Below, one piece after another: positions 11,430-23,660 of a stretch of DNA of 64,000 bases (position 1 is its first letter; every line of letters begins with the position of its first letter). The DNA comes from Piscicola geometra. Its lineage: Eukaryota; Annelida; Clitellata; Hirudinida; Piscicolidae. Location: positions 5,505,979 to 5,569,978 of the forward strand of contig OX030969.1 of NCBI GenBank assembly GCA_943735955.1. Direction: 5' to 3'. The position numbers were made by a program, and so were the translations under genes. The notes beneath the pieces were generated by a model that made no database searches, was not told the DNA's origin, and saw nothing but the letters and a program-made list of their open reading frames with translations.

Positions 11430-12047
11430 CACAGATTACACCACCATCACTTGATACCACATCACTTGCGTAATTTCTCCTTTATTATGAATGAACTCAA
11501 GACCATTCGGGTGTTGTACCTTTATAACAAATTAATATTTCAAACTTTAAAAAATATCTTACAGATCGGGATGATTTGATCACATGGTGATGATGATAAT
11601 GATATTGCTCCTATGTTGATGATGATGGTTTGATCACATGGTGATGATGATAATGATGTCGATCACATGTCATGTCTTGATTTTTTGAGACACCATCATA
11701 CGCATTATACAATACCGTAGAGTATCTATGCTGTCAAACAAGTGTTGATAATGATGCCGTGGTGCTGATTATGATGCCATGGTGCTGATGATGATGAGTA
11801 TGATGATGATGATGATATGGGTGGTGGTGATAATGATGCAATATATAAGATGGAAAGGTCAATCATTTTTATTTCGTAATCAGCTTTGGGTAGATATAGT
11901 CAATAAATAAAATCTGTCAGATCCTAGTCGATAATGCTAAATAAATTTATTAAAGTTAATTTAATTTAAATTAATAAATAGTCAATTTTATTTTATTGAA
12001 TTCGATTAAATAGGTTTAATTGCCTTTAATTAGAAATCGTTAATTGG
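11430..12047. other. Intergenic DNA with GATGATG-rich patches
   Basis: Two imperfect copies of a TTTGATCACATGGTGATGAT block occur near 11.57 and 11.63 kb, followed by GATGAT-rich and then AT-rich sequence. No gene is seen. Confidence 0.4.
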
Positions 12048-12136
12048 TTGGAAGAAGCGAAGAGTGCACGGGTTTTTCTCAGATTTTGTCTCAAAAGTCA
12101 GCAAGGTGAGATTGGATTTATGGTTTTAGACCTCGA

Positions 12137-12512
12137 AATAAAATTCGAAAGCATACAATTCAATGAAATACAATTCAATAAAATAAAATTCAATAAAATA
12201 CAGATCAATAAAATACAATTCAATAAAATACAATTCAATAAAATACAATTCAATAAAATACAATTCAATAAAATACAATTCAATAAAATACAATTCAATA
12301 AAATACAATTCAATAAAATACAATTCAATAAAATACAATTCAATAAAATACAATTCAATAAAATACAATTCAATAAAATACAATTCAATAAAATACAATT
12401 CAATAAAATACAATTCAATAAAATACAATTCAATAAAATAAAATTCAATAAAATACAATTTAATAAAATACAATTCAATAAAATAAAATTCAATAAAATA
12501 CAATAAAATAAA
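12137..12512. repeat. 15-bp minisatellite (AATACAATTCAATAA)
   Basis: About 24 nearly perfect head-to-tail copies of a 15-bp unit. The unit is a multiple of three, so three long frames stay open (Ile/Gln/Phe/Asn/Lys on plus, Leu/Ile/Cys/Asn and Tyr/Phe/Ile/Glu on minus). None looks like a protein gene. Confidence 0.95.
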
Positions 12513-12574
12513 ATTTAAAAAACTTATGTATTAATCTTGTCTGTTTGAAATTTATTTGATTGATTGATTGATCT

Positions 12575-12948
12575 AAAATTATCTCAAAGTGTTTATGATG
12601 AAATAGGAATAATCACATGTTTACTTTTCAAATGTATATACTGAAGCCAGCTTTAGCGCGAAATATTTTAAACATATGTACATATACATTAGAGGTCGGA
12701 CCGGGTACCCGATCTGACCGGTACCCGCGGGATTCTCGCGGAAACGGAAATTAAAATTAATTTCGGGACGGGAAACGTCGGGAACCGGGAATAGGTTTTC
12801 GGGACGGGAAACGTCGGGAACCGGGAATAGGTTTTCGGGACGGGAACGGGAATCAACATTCAAATCGGGAACGGGAAAAAACGAGAACGGGAATCAATTT
12901 TTAAATCGGGAACGGGTAAAACGGGAATAAAAGTTATTGGGATTGGAT
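12575..12948 (+). mobile_element. hAT family 2, truncated left end with its flank
   Basis: The region 12,575-12,689 repeats the flank seen at 3970-4099, ending in ATATACAT. From 12,690 the hAT family 2 left end follows (TAGAGGTCGGACC and GGGAACGGGA-type words). It breaks off near 12,948. The copy lacks the 72-bp tail insertion at 4.1 kb, so the two loci are related by duplication before that insertion. Confidence 0.75.
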
Positions 12949-12983
12949 TTTTTATCAAGTTTCAAGTTTATTATCTAAAATGG

Positions 12984-13205
12984 TTTAGTTTGGAAATCGT
13001 ACTCATAATTTATGCAAATGAGATTAACGATTGACATAGACAAATTTCCAATGTTTAAATGTATGGTAATAAAACGGTATTGCTAACAGGCAAAATAAAA
13101 TACTTTAAATTAATAAGATTTTTTTCTCACATTAGTTTAGTTTAGAGAGTTAAAAACCACGCAGATCTTTTGACTTATTTTTATGTGAATAATTTTAATT
13201 TTAAT
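12984..13205. repeat. Fragment of the foldback family
   Basis: Closely matches 2625-2840 (including ACGGTATTGCTAACAGGCAA and TCTCACATTAGTTTAG), with a small deletion. It is joined directly to the truncated hAT fragment. Confidence 0.7.
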
Positions 13206-13551
13206 CAGCAACATATTTCAAAAGATTGAATTTTATTTTGAAAATAAATTTCATTTTCTTCAAAATTATACTAAAATAATTGAGTTAAACCTATTTTTGA
13301 GCCCTCAAGACCACATCATACATACCCAGTATCGCCTGACATTTAGGAGTTTTAGGTTCTTTCTAGATAACTAAAAGTGCATGCGTAAAAGCTCGCTACA
13401 CGCCATTTTGTCTCCTAATTTAATTCACATTCAAATAAAGCATTTAAAAACATGAATTAAAAAATATGATAATTAAAATTGTAAATCAAATTTGGAAAGT
13501 TAACTTTGAAATGATTTTCTGACGCTTTCGACTCTCTAAATGCCTCTAGAG

Positions 13552-15817
13552 CAGAGGTGCACAACCCGCGGCCCGCGGGCCGCATGCGGCCCTCCGGCCT
13601 GTTTGATGCGGCCCCCAGACAACTAGTCCATTTTGGCTATTTGCGGCCCTCACAGAATTTTAAATCGATGCACCCGCCCATCTTTTTTTAATAGTACTGT
13701 TTGCACTTTCCTAATATAAAACGATTGAAACAACAACAACGAGCGATAATTGAGTTGTTTTAATTTAGTAAAAATGTCAAAGCGTAAAATTAAAGCAGAA
13801 AATTGTCAGTTTAATGAAGAATGGACAAATGCAGCATTTCAATGGAACAGCTTTGTGCCTAATTTGTCGCGAGTCCGTAACTGTAATGAGGGACTACAAT
13901 TGTAAAAGACATTATGAAACCAAACACGCTGCTACGTTTGATGATGTGAAAGGCGAAGCTAGAAAAAGTATAATTGATCAACTTTTAAAAAGATTGTCAT
14001 CTGAGCAAAATATTTTTACAAAAAAAGTTAATGAAAATAAGACTTTTGTTCGTGCCGGTTGTGCCGTAGCACAGATTATTGCGCGATCGTCTCGACCATT
14101 TACTGATGGTGATTTCGTCAAAGACTGCATGCAAGCCATTTGCAAAGAAGTCTGTCCTGAGAAAACAGACCTGTTCAACATAGTGCTATTGTCACGGATG
14201 ACTATCCAGCGCCGGGTGGTTGATTTATCCAACGACGTTTGTGAACAGTTGCGTGACAAGCTTGCCATTAGCAAGTATTTTTCAATTGCCTTAGATGAGA
14301 GCACGGATAACGTTGACACAGCACAGCTTTTGGTTTTTGTTTGTGCGGTGGATGAGAACTGTAAATTAACTCAGGAATTAGCAGAAATGGCCTCACTACG
14401 TGGACGTACGACTGGTGCAGATATTTTTGGAAAAGTGAAATATGTTTTTCAAAACCTTAACGTCCAGTGGCCATAGCTCTGTAGTGTTACTACTGACGGT
14501 GCACCCACCATGACTGGTAAAGAATTAGGACTTTTTTCTCATATGCGATAACATTTTCGAGACTTAGGAATTCCAACAGACACCATCCACGCATACCACT
14601 GCATCATACATCAAGAGTCACTGTGTACACGAGTCATTAATTTTGATAATGTTATGAAATTTGTTTTTAAATCAGTGAACTTCATACGAGCAAAAGGACT
14701 TAACCATCGACAATTCAGATCATTTCTTGAGAACATTGAGTCAGAATATCGTGACATACCATATCACACTGATGTAAGGTGGTTGAGTCGAGGAAAAGTT
14801 CTAACTAGGTTTGTTGAGTTACGAAAGAAAATCTGTGAATTCCTTGTTACCATAGGCCAAGACACAGCTGTTTTTACAGACAAACAGTGGTTGGCAGACT
14901 TAGCATTTTTGACAGACATAACAGAACACTTAAATAAATTGAGTTTGCGTCTTCAAGGCAAATATCACTACATCTTTGATATGTACCAAGAGCTGCTATC
15001 ATTCACCTTGAAGCTACGGCTGTTTTGTTAGAATCTGCAATCTGGTAATTAATTTCATTTTCCTATTTGTTCAGCTTTTCAGAAGGAATATCAGTTTGAC
15101 TTCAATAAATACCACGACAGTTGTGAAGCGTTACTAAAAGAATTTAATTAACGTTTGGATGCATTCAGGGAGCATAAGGATTTATTCAACTTCATCCGTG
15201 ACTCTTTCTCTTGTGCTGTATAATCCGTATCTGAGCAATGTCAGTTAGAAGTCATTGATCTTCAATGTTCACCAGAATTAAAGTTTGCGTTTCAGCATAA
15301 CTCCATTTTAACTTTTTATGAAAGTCTTAGTTCAGTTAAATATGGAGCGGTCAAAGATTTGGCTTGCCGAATCTTGTCTGAAATTGGCAGCACATACGTG
15401 TGTGAACAAACGTTTTCAGTCATGAACACAAATAAAAATAAACTGAGATCATCTTTGTCTGATGATAATCTTTGTTCGATTTTGAGGCTTGCAACAACTC
15501 GAACACAATATTGACAATGTTGTGGCAACCATTCAGGCTCAACTTTCTCATTAAAATACTGAAATTTAGTTATTCATACATGTTTAAATAACGTTATTTT
15601 TTTAAAATGACATTTATTAAAAACTTGCATTCTTTGAGTTTTTTTACATTTAGTTATTCATACATGTTTAAATAACGTTATTTTTTTATGACATTCATTA
15701 AAAATTTGCATTCTTTGAGTTGTTTTATTGTGTCATTATGTGCACGCTGATGCGGCCTTTGGCGCCCAGGGACTCAGTAAATTTGGCCCTCAGGCTGAAA
15801 AAGGTTGTGCACCCCTG
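13552..15817 (+). mobile_element. hAT family 1 element, copy 1 (GTF2IRD2/ZBED-like transposase)
   Basis: A 2,266-bp element bounded by CAGAGGTGCACAACC and GGTTGTGCACCCCTG inverted ends and flanked by the perfect 8-bp duplication CTCTAGAG (13,544-13,551 and 15,818-15,825), which fits the hAT nTnnnnAn preference. The transposase starts at ATG 13,774 (MSKRKIKAE). A frameshift near 13.82 kb moves the BED-type zinc finger (CLICRESVTVMRDYNCKRHY) to another frame. The catalytic region follows (ISKYFSIALDEST), then a stop after NLNVQWP, a second stop after the GAPTMTGKELGLFSH segment, the TDVRWLSRGKVL block, and the C-terminal dimerisation region (CRILSEIGSTYVCEQTFS). With these breaks the copy cannot encode an intact transposase. 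A duplicated stretch of about 95 bp lies at 15,555-15,720. Confidence 0.9.
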
Positions 15818-15825
15818 CTCTAGAG

Positions 15826-16348
15826 TCTAAACTTTAGACTCGAAAAGGGTTTCGGATTAGGATTTCATACGATTTTTGTTGTTGTCTTTTTTTCATAAAA
15901 TGTTTTTAATATCTAAAATAAAATAAAAAAACATTCGAATCATTCAAATTGATCATGCTGGCATCATGAATGAGACCCAAAAGCACTATAAAGTAACTTT
16001 TTTATTTCAGTTGTCAAAATAAGCTTTTAATTTAAGTTTTTAATTTGAATTTTCATTCATAAAAAAAAGTTTCATAAATATACGAGAGATTGAAAAAGTA
16101 TAGTGATAAAGTTAGACTCTCAAAGTCAGGTCCATGAAACGCATATTTATTCAAGCCAAACAGCGTTGCATGTAATTCCCCTAAAAGTTCTATTTATTCG
16201 AGTTTAAAAGCTGAATAACTTTTGAAGCGATTGGAATATTTAAAAAATAAAAACAGATTTACAATCTGCAAATAAAAATCTATTAAATGTATATTAATTT
16301 TTTTGAAATTGATAATTTTGAAAAATCCGTGGTGGTTGCTACCCATAC
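15826..16348. other. AT-rich DNA downstream of BTB copy 1
   Basis: This interval would have to contain the last exons of BTB copy 1 if it were complete. No match to the conserved downstream exon of copy 2 (MKLSDMQKDPCF segment) is present. Confidence 0.4.
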
Positions 16349-16628
16349 CTTCTCAACAAACTTTGTCTCCAACTGGTGGATACCATATTGCCGTGCCAAT
16401 AGCAACAATTCCATGCTGCCTTCCATGGTGAGAAGAACTTCTGTGTGGTTAGTGGAAATAAAGGAATGAGTGATGAAAGAATGGGCAGAGATGAAGGCTT
16501 TGAAAGTAGGCACTCTTTATGAACAAAAAGCAGCAGTTATGGTGGCAGATAAAAACCTTCACACTTCTTCTTAATTTCTTCTATCTGATATTCGTGCACC
16601 AGAGGCACAAGAAAAGCCACATTGGAGA

Positions 16629-17299
16629 CTATGGGAAAGGTGGCAGTGGGGGTGGTGAATGTGTGATGAAATGAGGATGTAGTATGATTAGCAACCGCCA
16701 CGAAATTTTCAAAATTTATTAATTTAAAAAATAAAATATTCCTATGATAGATTTTGAAGTGCAGATTTCAAATCAGTTTACATTTTCCAAATATCTCAAA
16801 TGGTTCAAAAGTTATTCAATTTTTAAACTCCCGAAAAGTGAGCGTTTTGGCGAATTATTTTCAATGCTTAAGCCAAAAAAATACATAAGAGTTTGACGGG
16901 ACGACGTCGCGACGTTATTTCATTATAACTTTTTTGATGAGTGTCATTTAAGGTTGAAACTTGACAAGATCATGTATTTAAAAAAAGGAAGTATTATTTT
17001 TTTTTAAATAATTCATAATAAAATAAAAGATTTTAAACCGTTTATTTTCTACCAAAATAAATAAATCTTTAAAAGCACATAAACTTTATGTTGGAATAGA
17101 AAACGAAATTCTCCTTATTTAAAAATTTTTTTTATTAACAATAAAAAGCGAAAATTAATAATATTAAAAGAATGATAATTATTTCAATAAAACAACTAAA
17201 TTTGTATAAACAATAAAAAGTGAGAATGAACAATATTTAATGAATGATAATTATTTAAATAAAACTAAATTTGTATTAACAATAAAAAGCGAGAGTTCT
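16629..17299. other. Intron of BTB copy 1, AT-rich part
   Basis: AT-rich, with short repeated words such as TTAACAATAAAAAGCGA occurring three times between 17.13 and 17.30 kb. No exon is seen. Confidence 0.4.
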
Positions 17300-19180
17300 T
17301 CAATTATTGTCTTTTTGAAATTTAGAGTTTTTAATTCTTTCTAGAATGTCTTTTTGGACCATTCTATTTTGTGCTTCGTTTTCTTGGTTTTTATTTTTTA
17401 TTATTTTCTGCACTGAACGCCAAAGTTTAGGTTTTTTGTCTTTTCCTATGGTTGAAACAAACTCAGATAATGAGTTCTTATTTCTCTTCAAAAGTTGTAA
17501 AGTAGAGGTCGGACCGGTTACCCGATCTGACCGCGGGAACGGGAATGAGAATTAATTTCGGGACGGGAAAAGTCGGGAACCGGGAATATGTTTTCGGGAC
17601 GGGAACGGGAATCAACATTCAAATCGGGAACGGGAAAAGACGGAAACGGGAATCAACTTTTAAATCGGGAACGGGAAAAACGGGAATAACAGTTATTGGG
17701 ATTGGATTCTTTAACAATGATTTTTCAGCAAACTTCTAAGTATGGAAATCTTTATTTCATCGATACTCCGTATTTAAAATAAGTATTAAATGCATTATAA
17801 ATGTATAACGAAGCCACCATTGCCAATGTCGAAATCTCCAACACTACATTTGAAGTTGTTATGATGAGTCCAAAGATTAGGGAGATTAGAACAAATGGGT
17901 TATGATGAAAACTTTTCAGATGAAATCAAAATGGTCAGTTATATTATTTTTATTTTATAAATTAATACTTTGAATTTGAATGATTAATTTCGAAATGATT
18001 GCTCAGTTGATCATTTCGACAAAAAAAAAGATGACATTGATCTTATTCATATGACAGCATGTCTGTTGCATCCCCAGTATGAAAGAATAATATGAAACAA
18101 GTTTGGGATAGAAAAGAAATAAATACCAAGACTTTCATTAGAGAAAATTTAATTCTATTTTGTACAGCCAGACCAAGCTGCAGTGCCGTTGATAAAGAAA
18201 ACAAATGATGGTTATTTAGACCTATTATGTTTGTTTTTATAACGTTAAAATTATGATAAAATTATTATACTATCAAATTATACGAATGATTTTATATTTG
18301 CCGTTGTGGAGAATAAGAATGTTGTCAAAAAACATATTTCTAACATTATTGAAGAATTAATAATAATGAACGAGGAAAAAAATTCAGAAGAGGATGAATT
18401 GTACAAATATTCACAATTACGTCCCAAAAAATTGAAAATTATAAAGATGTTTTATTTTATTGGAATAAAATGAGCAATTTTAAAATACTACAAGAAGTAG
18501 CCAAAATTTTGTATAGTATATCTGCAAGTTATATTCGCTGTAAACGGAATTTTTCAATATGTGGTCGTTTAACTTCAGACCCAAAATCATCTCATTTGAA
18601 AGCTGAAACTCTTAACGGTTTAACCCGTGTGAAAAGCAATAAAGACTTGATTGAATTACTCAAAAACAATGACTAACTTCAATACTTTCATTTCAATAAA
18701 TATTTGAAATTTAAATCGTGTATTTTTTATTTTATTAAAAGAAATATTCTCTGACTTTCAAATAATACATTTTAAGAAATGTTAGAACTAGCAAGTTTGG
18801 GACCAGTGAAAACGGCAGCGAAAATGAATAAAAAAACAAAAAGCTTTCGGGAACGGGTCGGGACGAGAAAAAAAATTTCGGGAACGGGACGGGAATTAAA
18901 ATTCTGATGTCCCATCGGGAACGGGACGGGACGGGAAAAAACATTTCGGGAACGGGACGGGACGGGAATCAAAATTCTGATGTCCCATCGGGAACGGGAC
19001 GGGACGGGAAAATAAATTTCGGGAACGGGACGGGACCGGGAATGAAAAATCGTCCATGTCCGACCTCTATTGTAAAGACGAATGGTAGTTGATAGAAGCA
19101 TTGGGTCTTTTTTTCTTACTACTATCCAAGGCCCCGAAATGGTGTTTACATGCAAGGTTGGTTAAAGGTGCGAAAGCTGT
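17300..19180 (-). pseudogene. Open reading frame split by a hAT insertion
   Basis: On the minus strand, 19,078-19,180 followed by 17,300-17,502 reads as one uninterrupted frame of 101 codons once the element and one target-site copy are disregarded. A stop (19,181-19,183) lies immediately upstream and a possible acceptor AG follows it. The product is basic and partly helical (KDKKPKLWRSVQKIIKNKNQ). No start codon lies near the beginning, so it would be an exon or the remnant of an older repeat. The family is unknown. Confidence 0.35.
17503..19069 (+). mobile_element. hAT family 2 element, copy 2
   Basis: A 1,567-bp element from TAGAGGTCGGACC to GTCCGACCTCTA, flanked by the perfect 8-bp duplication TTGTAAAG (17,495-17,502 and 19,070-19,077). 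The left subterminal part has ATCGGGAACGGGAAAA-type words. The right part has several CCCATCGGGAACGGGACGGG words in the same orientation. The coding part is decayed except for a hAT dimerisation-like segment at 18,470-18,676 (ILQEVAKILYSISASYIRC, CKRNFSICGRLTSDPK). It is probably mobilised in trans, if at all. Confidence 0.85.
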
Positions 19181-19183
19181 TCA

Positions 19184-20437
19184 AAGACACTTTTGGCACA
19201 TTTATTTTTGAAGATGGAGTAAGAAATTCTAAATTCATGAATGATCCTAGTTTTCTCTTTTTTGTTAGATTTATTTTCTTTTTAGCAACAATACACACCT
19301 TTGTGTATAAAACCAATGGGTTTGTATTGATGAAGTTGTCATTAAGGCATCCCAAAACTTCAGCTAAACTAAGACAATATATATGTTCCTTTTAAAAAAG
19401 TTTTTTAACTCTAGAACTAGGCCATTGCTTATAAAAACAACTTTTTTCAAACTTTTATTTTTTATATCAATACATGTGAGGCCAAGCTTCTGACAGATTG
19501 GGCCAGGAAATTCCATTTGAAGACAACTGTATTTTAAAGTTTAAAAAATTTTCATTTTTAAAGTTGTTACGCTCAAATGGCTTAATTTATTATTATGGAC
19601 TCTAAGCTATGAATATCATAAGAACCAATAAAATGAATGTAAATAAATCAAACTTAAAAAAATAATCCAACCAAGAATAACTATGAATTTTTAAATAATA
19701 TAGAAATTTAGCATTTAAACGGCGATAACTATTCAACAGACGATATAAAAGCAAAAACTTAATTGTGATGCGTTTTACATTTAATAAAATGCTATACGTA
19801 TGATTTGTATTTTAAAAGCCACAAACGGAGGAGCACTTTTTTTTTATATCATTTAAAAGATTAGGAAATGTACTTTCAGAATGTATTTGCTAGATTTTAA
19901 TTATATTTTTAAAAGTAGTTTAAATTTAAAGTATATTTTCTCGTTTAATTATTAAGAAAAAAATTTCTAGCTTTCGGTTTGAAGTAGGAAATTCAAATAC
20001 GATTTCAATGATATATCATTCATTTATATACATTATATTTTGATTTGCGGATTTGAAAAATGAACAAGTAGGTGTCGATTCAAAAAGTCCAGATGACACA
20101 GCGTAAAGTTGACTTGATATGATATTCAGTTTTAAATATTGGTTTTTTAAGCTCAGTTAATTAAATTTTACTTTTTATTAAATTTTTTAAATGAAAAAAT
20201 GGTTAAACTTTCATTTAATTACAATTTGAATTTTATTTAAAAGCTAGAACCTTAAATAAAAGCAATTTATTGTGCTGATTGCACGTATTAACGAAATTCG
20301 CCACTTTTAGCTCATTTGCATATCGTTCGTGGCGGTTGCTAAGTATGATGCAATACAAACGTGATTACTTAATCTCGAAATCCACGCATATCCTCTGTTT
20401 CCTCCCGTTTCCATTCGCAATCCACCTTCTCCCTAAC
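19184..20437. other. Intron of BTB copy 1, proximal part
   Basis: AT-rich sequence with no recognised exon or element. Confidence 0.4.
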
Positions 20438-20813
20438 CTGTCACAGGCTTCATAGGCGGGTAAATACACTGCAGAAGCTCAATCACATCTTCTACCTTCT
20501 TTCCGGGCAGTTTAACCTTTTGTTCCTTTCTTTCCTTGAAGTCATAAGTGAACATCGAATGAAAAACAGGAGACCACATTGCAAGCACTTCTTTGTGCAC
20601 GTGGAGAAGTTTGTCTTCAACTTCAATCGAGACGCTGGGAAAAGGGTCAGAAATGCTGAAATAATTACACTTTTCTTTAGTATCCATTATTAGAAAGTTT
20701 GAATTATTTGTTTAAAAAAAGTATCTTTTATTATCAAGTTTCAAGTTTATTATCTAAAATTATCTTAAAAGTGTTTATGAGGAAACAGGAATAATCACTT
20801 CAGCTTTCAGTTT

Positions 20814-20857
20814 CTCTATATCATGGACTTCTTAATTAAGAAGTCCATGCTCTATAT
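20814..20857. repeat. 28-bp perfect palindrome between two extra copies of the target site
   Basis: CTCTATAT (20,814-20,821), a perfect palindrome with arms CATGGACTTCTTAA and its complement (20,822-20,849), then CTCTATAT again (20,850-20,857) directly before the hAT element. A third CTCTATAT follows the element at 23,124-23,131. Confidence 0.9.
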
Positions 20858-23123
20858 CAGAGGTGCACAACCCGCGGCCCGCGGGCTGCATGCGGCCCTC
20901 CGGCCTGTTTGATGCGGCCCCCAGACAACTAGTCCATTTTGGCTATTTGCGGCCCTCACAGAATTTTAAATCGATGCACCCGCCCATCTCTTTTTAATAG
21001 TACTGTTTGCACTTTCCTAATATAAAACGATTGAAACAACAACAACGAGCGATAATTGAGTTGTTTTAATTTAGTAAAAATGTCAAAGCGTAAAATTGAA
21101 GCAGAAAATCGTCAGTTTAATGAAGAATGGACAAATGCAGCATTTCAATGGAACAGTTTTGTGCCTAATTTGTCGCGAGTCTGTAACTGTAATGAGGGAC
21201 TACAATTGTAAAAGACATTATGAAACCAAACACGCTGCTACGTTTGATGATGTGAAAGGCGAAGCTAGAAAAAGTATAATTGATCAACTTTTAAAAAGAT
21301 TGTCATCTGAGCAAAATATTTTTACAAAAAAAGTTAATGAAAATAAGACTTTTGTTCGTGCCGGTTGTGCCGTAGCACAGATTATTGCGCGATCGTCTCG
21401 ACCATTTACTGATGGTGATTTCGTCAAAGACTGCATGCAAGCCATTTGCAAAGAAGTCTGTCCTGAGAAAACAGACCTGTTCAACATAGTGCTATTGTCA
21501 CGGATGACTATCCAGCGCCGGGTGGTTGATTTATCCAACGACGTTTGTGAACAGTTGCGTGACAAGCTTGCCATTAGCAAGTATTTTTCAATTGCCTTAG
21601 ATGAGAGCACGGATAACGTTGACACAGCACAGCTTTTGGTTTTTGTTTGTGCGGTGGATGAGAACTGTAAATTAACTCAGGAATTAGCAGAAATGGCCTC
21701 ACTACGTGGACGTACGACTGGTGCAGATATTTTTGGAAAAGTGAAATATGTTTTTCAAAACCTTAACGTCCAGTGGCCATAGCTCTGTAGTGTTACTACT
21801 GACGGTGCACCCACCATGACTGGTAAAGAATTAGGACTTTTTTCTCATTTGCGATAACATTTTCGAGAATTAGGAATTCCAACAGACACCATCCACGCAT
21901 ACCACTGCATCATACATCAAGAGTCACTGTGTACACGAGTCATTAATTTTGATAATGTTATGAAATTTGTTTTTAAATCAGTGAACTTCATACGAGCAAA
22001 AGGACTTAACCATCGACAATTCAGATCATTTCTTGAGAACATTGAGTCAGAATATCGTGACATACCATATCACACTGATGTAAGGTGGTTGAGTCGAGGA
22101 AAAGTTCTAACTAGGTTTGTTGAGTTACGAAAGAAAATCTGTGAATTCCTTGTTACCATAGGCCAAGACACAGCTGTTTTTACAGACAAACAGTGGTTGG
22201 CAGACTTAGCATTTTTGACAGACATAACAGAACACTTAAATAAATTGAGTTTGCGTCTTCAAGGCAAAGATCACTACATCTTTGATATGTACCAAGAGCT
22301 GCTATCATTCACCTTGAAGCTACGGCTGTTTTGTTAGAATCTGCAATCTGGTAATTAATTTCATTTTCCTATTTGTTCAGCTTTTCAGAAGGAATATCAG
22401 TTTGACTTCAATAAATACCACGACAGTTGTGAAGCGTTACTAAAAGAATTTAATTAACGTTTTGATGCATTCAGGGAGCATAAGGATTTATTCAACTTCA
22501 TCCGTGACTCTTTCTCTTGTGCTGTATAATCCGTATCTGAGCAATGTCAGTTAGAAGTCATTGATCTTCAATGTTCACCAGAATTAAAGTTTGCGTTTCA
22601 GCATAACTTCATTTTAACTTTTTATGAAAGTCTTAGTTCAGTTAAATATGGAGCGGTCAAAGATTTGGCTTGCCGAATCTTGTCTGAAATTGGCAGCACA
22701 TACGTGTGTGAACAAACGTTTTCAGTCATGAACACAAATAAAAATAAACTGAGATGATCTTTGTCTGATGATAATCTTTGTTCGATTTTGAGGCTTGCAA
22801 CAACTCGAACACAATATTGACAATGTTGTGGCAACCATTCAGGCTCAACTTTCTCATTAAAATACTGAAATTTAGTTATTCATACATGTTTAAATAACGT
22901 TATTTTTTTTTAATGACATTTATTAAAAACTTGCATTCTTTGAGTTTTTTTACATTTAGTTATTCATACATGTTTAAATAACGTTATTTTTTTATGACAT
23001 TCATTAAAAATTTGCATTCTTTGAGTTGTTTTATTGTGTCATTATGTGCACGCTGATGCGGCCCTTGGCGCCCAGGGACTCAGTAAATTTGGCCCTCAGG
23101 CTGAAAAAGGTTGTGCACCCCTG
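20858..23123 (+). mobile_element. hAT family 1 element, copy 2
   Basis: Exactly the same length (2,266 bp) as copy 1 and almost identical to it, with the same inverted ends but a different 8-bp duplication (CTCTATAT at 20,850-20,857 and 23,124-23,131). The start codon is at 21,080. The frameshift after the N-terminus and the two mid-gene stops are shared with copy 1. It has an additional TGA in the C-terminal dimerisation region (near 22,756), where copy 1 reads a serine codon. No intact transposase is encoded. Confidence 0.9.
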
Positions 23124-23131
23124 CTCTATAT

Positions 23132-23650
23132 ATACTGAAGCCGGCTTAAGCGCGAAATTATTCAAACAATGTGTACATAGATATCCTACAAACAACAAGT
23201 AGTATGAATGTATGTATGCATCTATGTAGTATGTATATGTTCTATTCATATACCATATGTATATGTTCTATCCATATACCTATAACTATATGAAAATTAT
23301 ATTATTTAAAAAAATGTATTATAAACTAGAATTTTAAATATTAAAAAAAACTTTAGGTTTAGACTGACCCTCATTATTTATGTGAATTCGCAAATTCTAG
23401 TTTGGTAAAAATAGCTAAAAATAGTCTTATTTCGCATGCGCAAAGAAAGTTTGGACGGGAGACCGAATATGGATGGAACAATGTTCCATTGGAACATATG
23501 TGCCTTTAAACAAAAATAACTTTCAACAAATAAATTGTGAACTATAGGACCAAACATAATTACCAATATAACTTCAAACAGGGAACTTTTTCAAGTATAA
23601 TTTGTATGTCGTTTAAGTCGCATTTTTTAAACAAGTAAACGAGCGATTCT
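23132..23650. other. Repeat flank and AT-rich DNA
   Basis: Just right of the hAT, ATACTGAAGCCGGCTTAAGC continues the flank repeat also seen at 4.05 and 12.64 kb. It is followed by short CATATGTATATGTTCTAT duplications near 23.23-23.28 kb. Confidence 0.5.
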
Positions 23651-23660
23651 GAGAGTGAAG

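Larger units (their letters stand above)
16349..20687 (-). pseudogene. BTB/POZ-domain gene, copy 1 (3'-truncated)
   Basis: Three minus-strand exons align with the first three exons of the copy at 24.6-25.7 kb: 20,438-20,687 (BTB core, HVHKEVLAMWSPVFHSMF), 16,557-16,628 (PLVHEYQIEEIKKKCE) and 16,349-16,440 (MELLLLARQYGIHQLETKF). Phases are preserved. The first intron is 3.8 kb and contains a hAT family 2 element. The fourth and fifth coding exons were not found downstream, so the gene is either truncated or has replaced its end. BTB domains are dimerisation and adaptor modules, for example for cullin-3 ligases. Upstream of the BTB part no MATH or zinc-finger region is seen. Confidence 0.55.

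Noticed and set aside
12048..12506. 150-aa Ile/Gln/Phe/Asn/Lys repeat protein
   Set aside because: It is a 15-bp minisatellite open in several frames because the unit length is a multiple of three.
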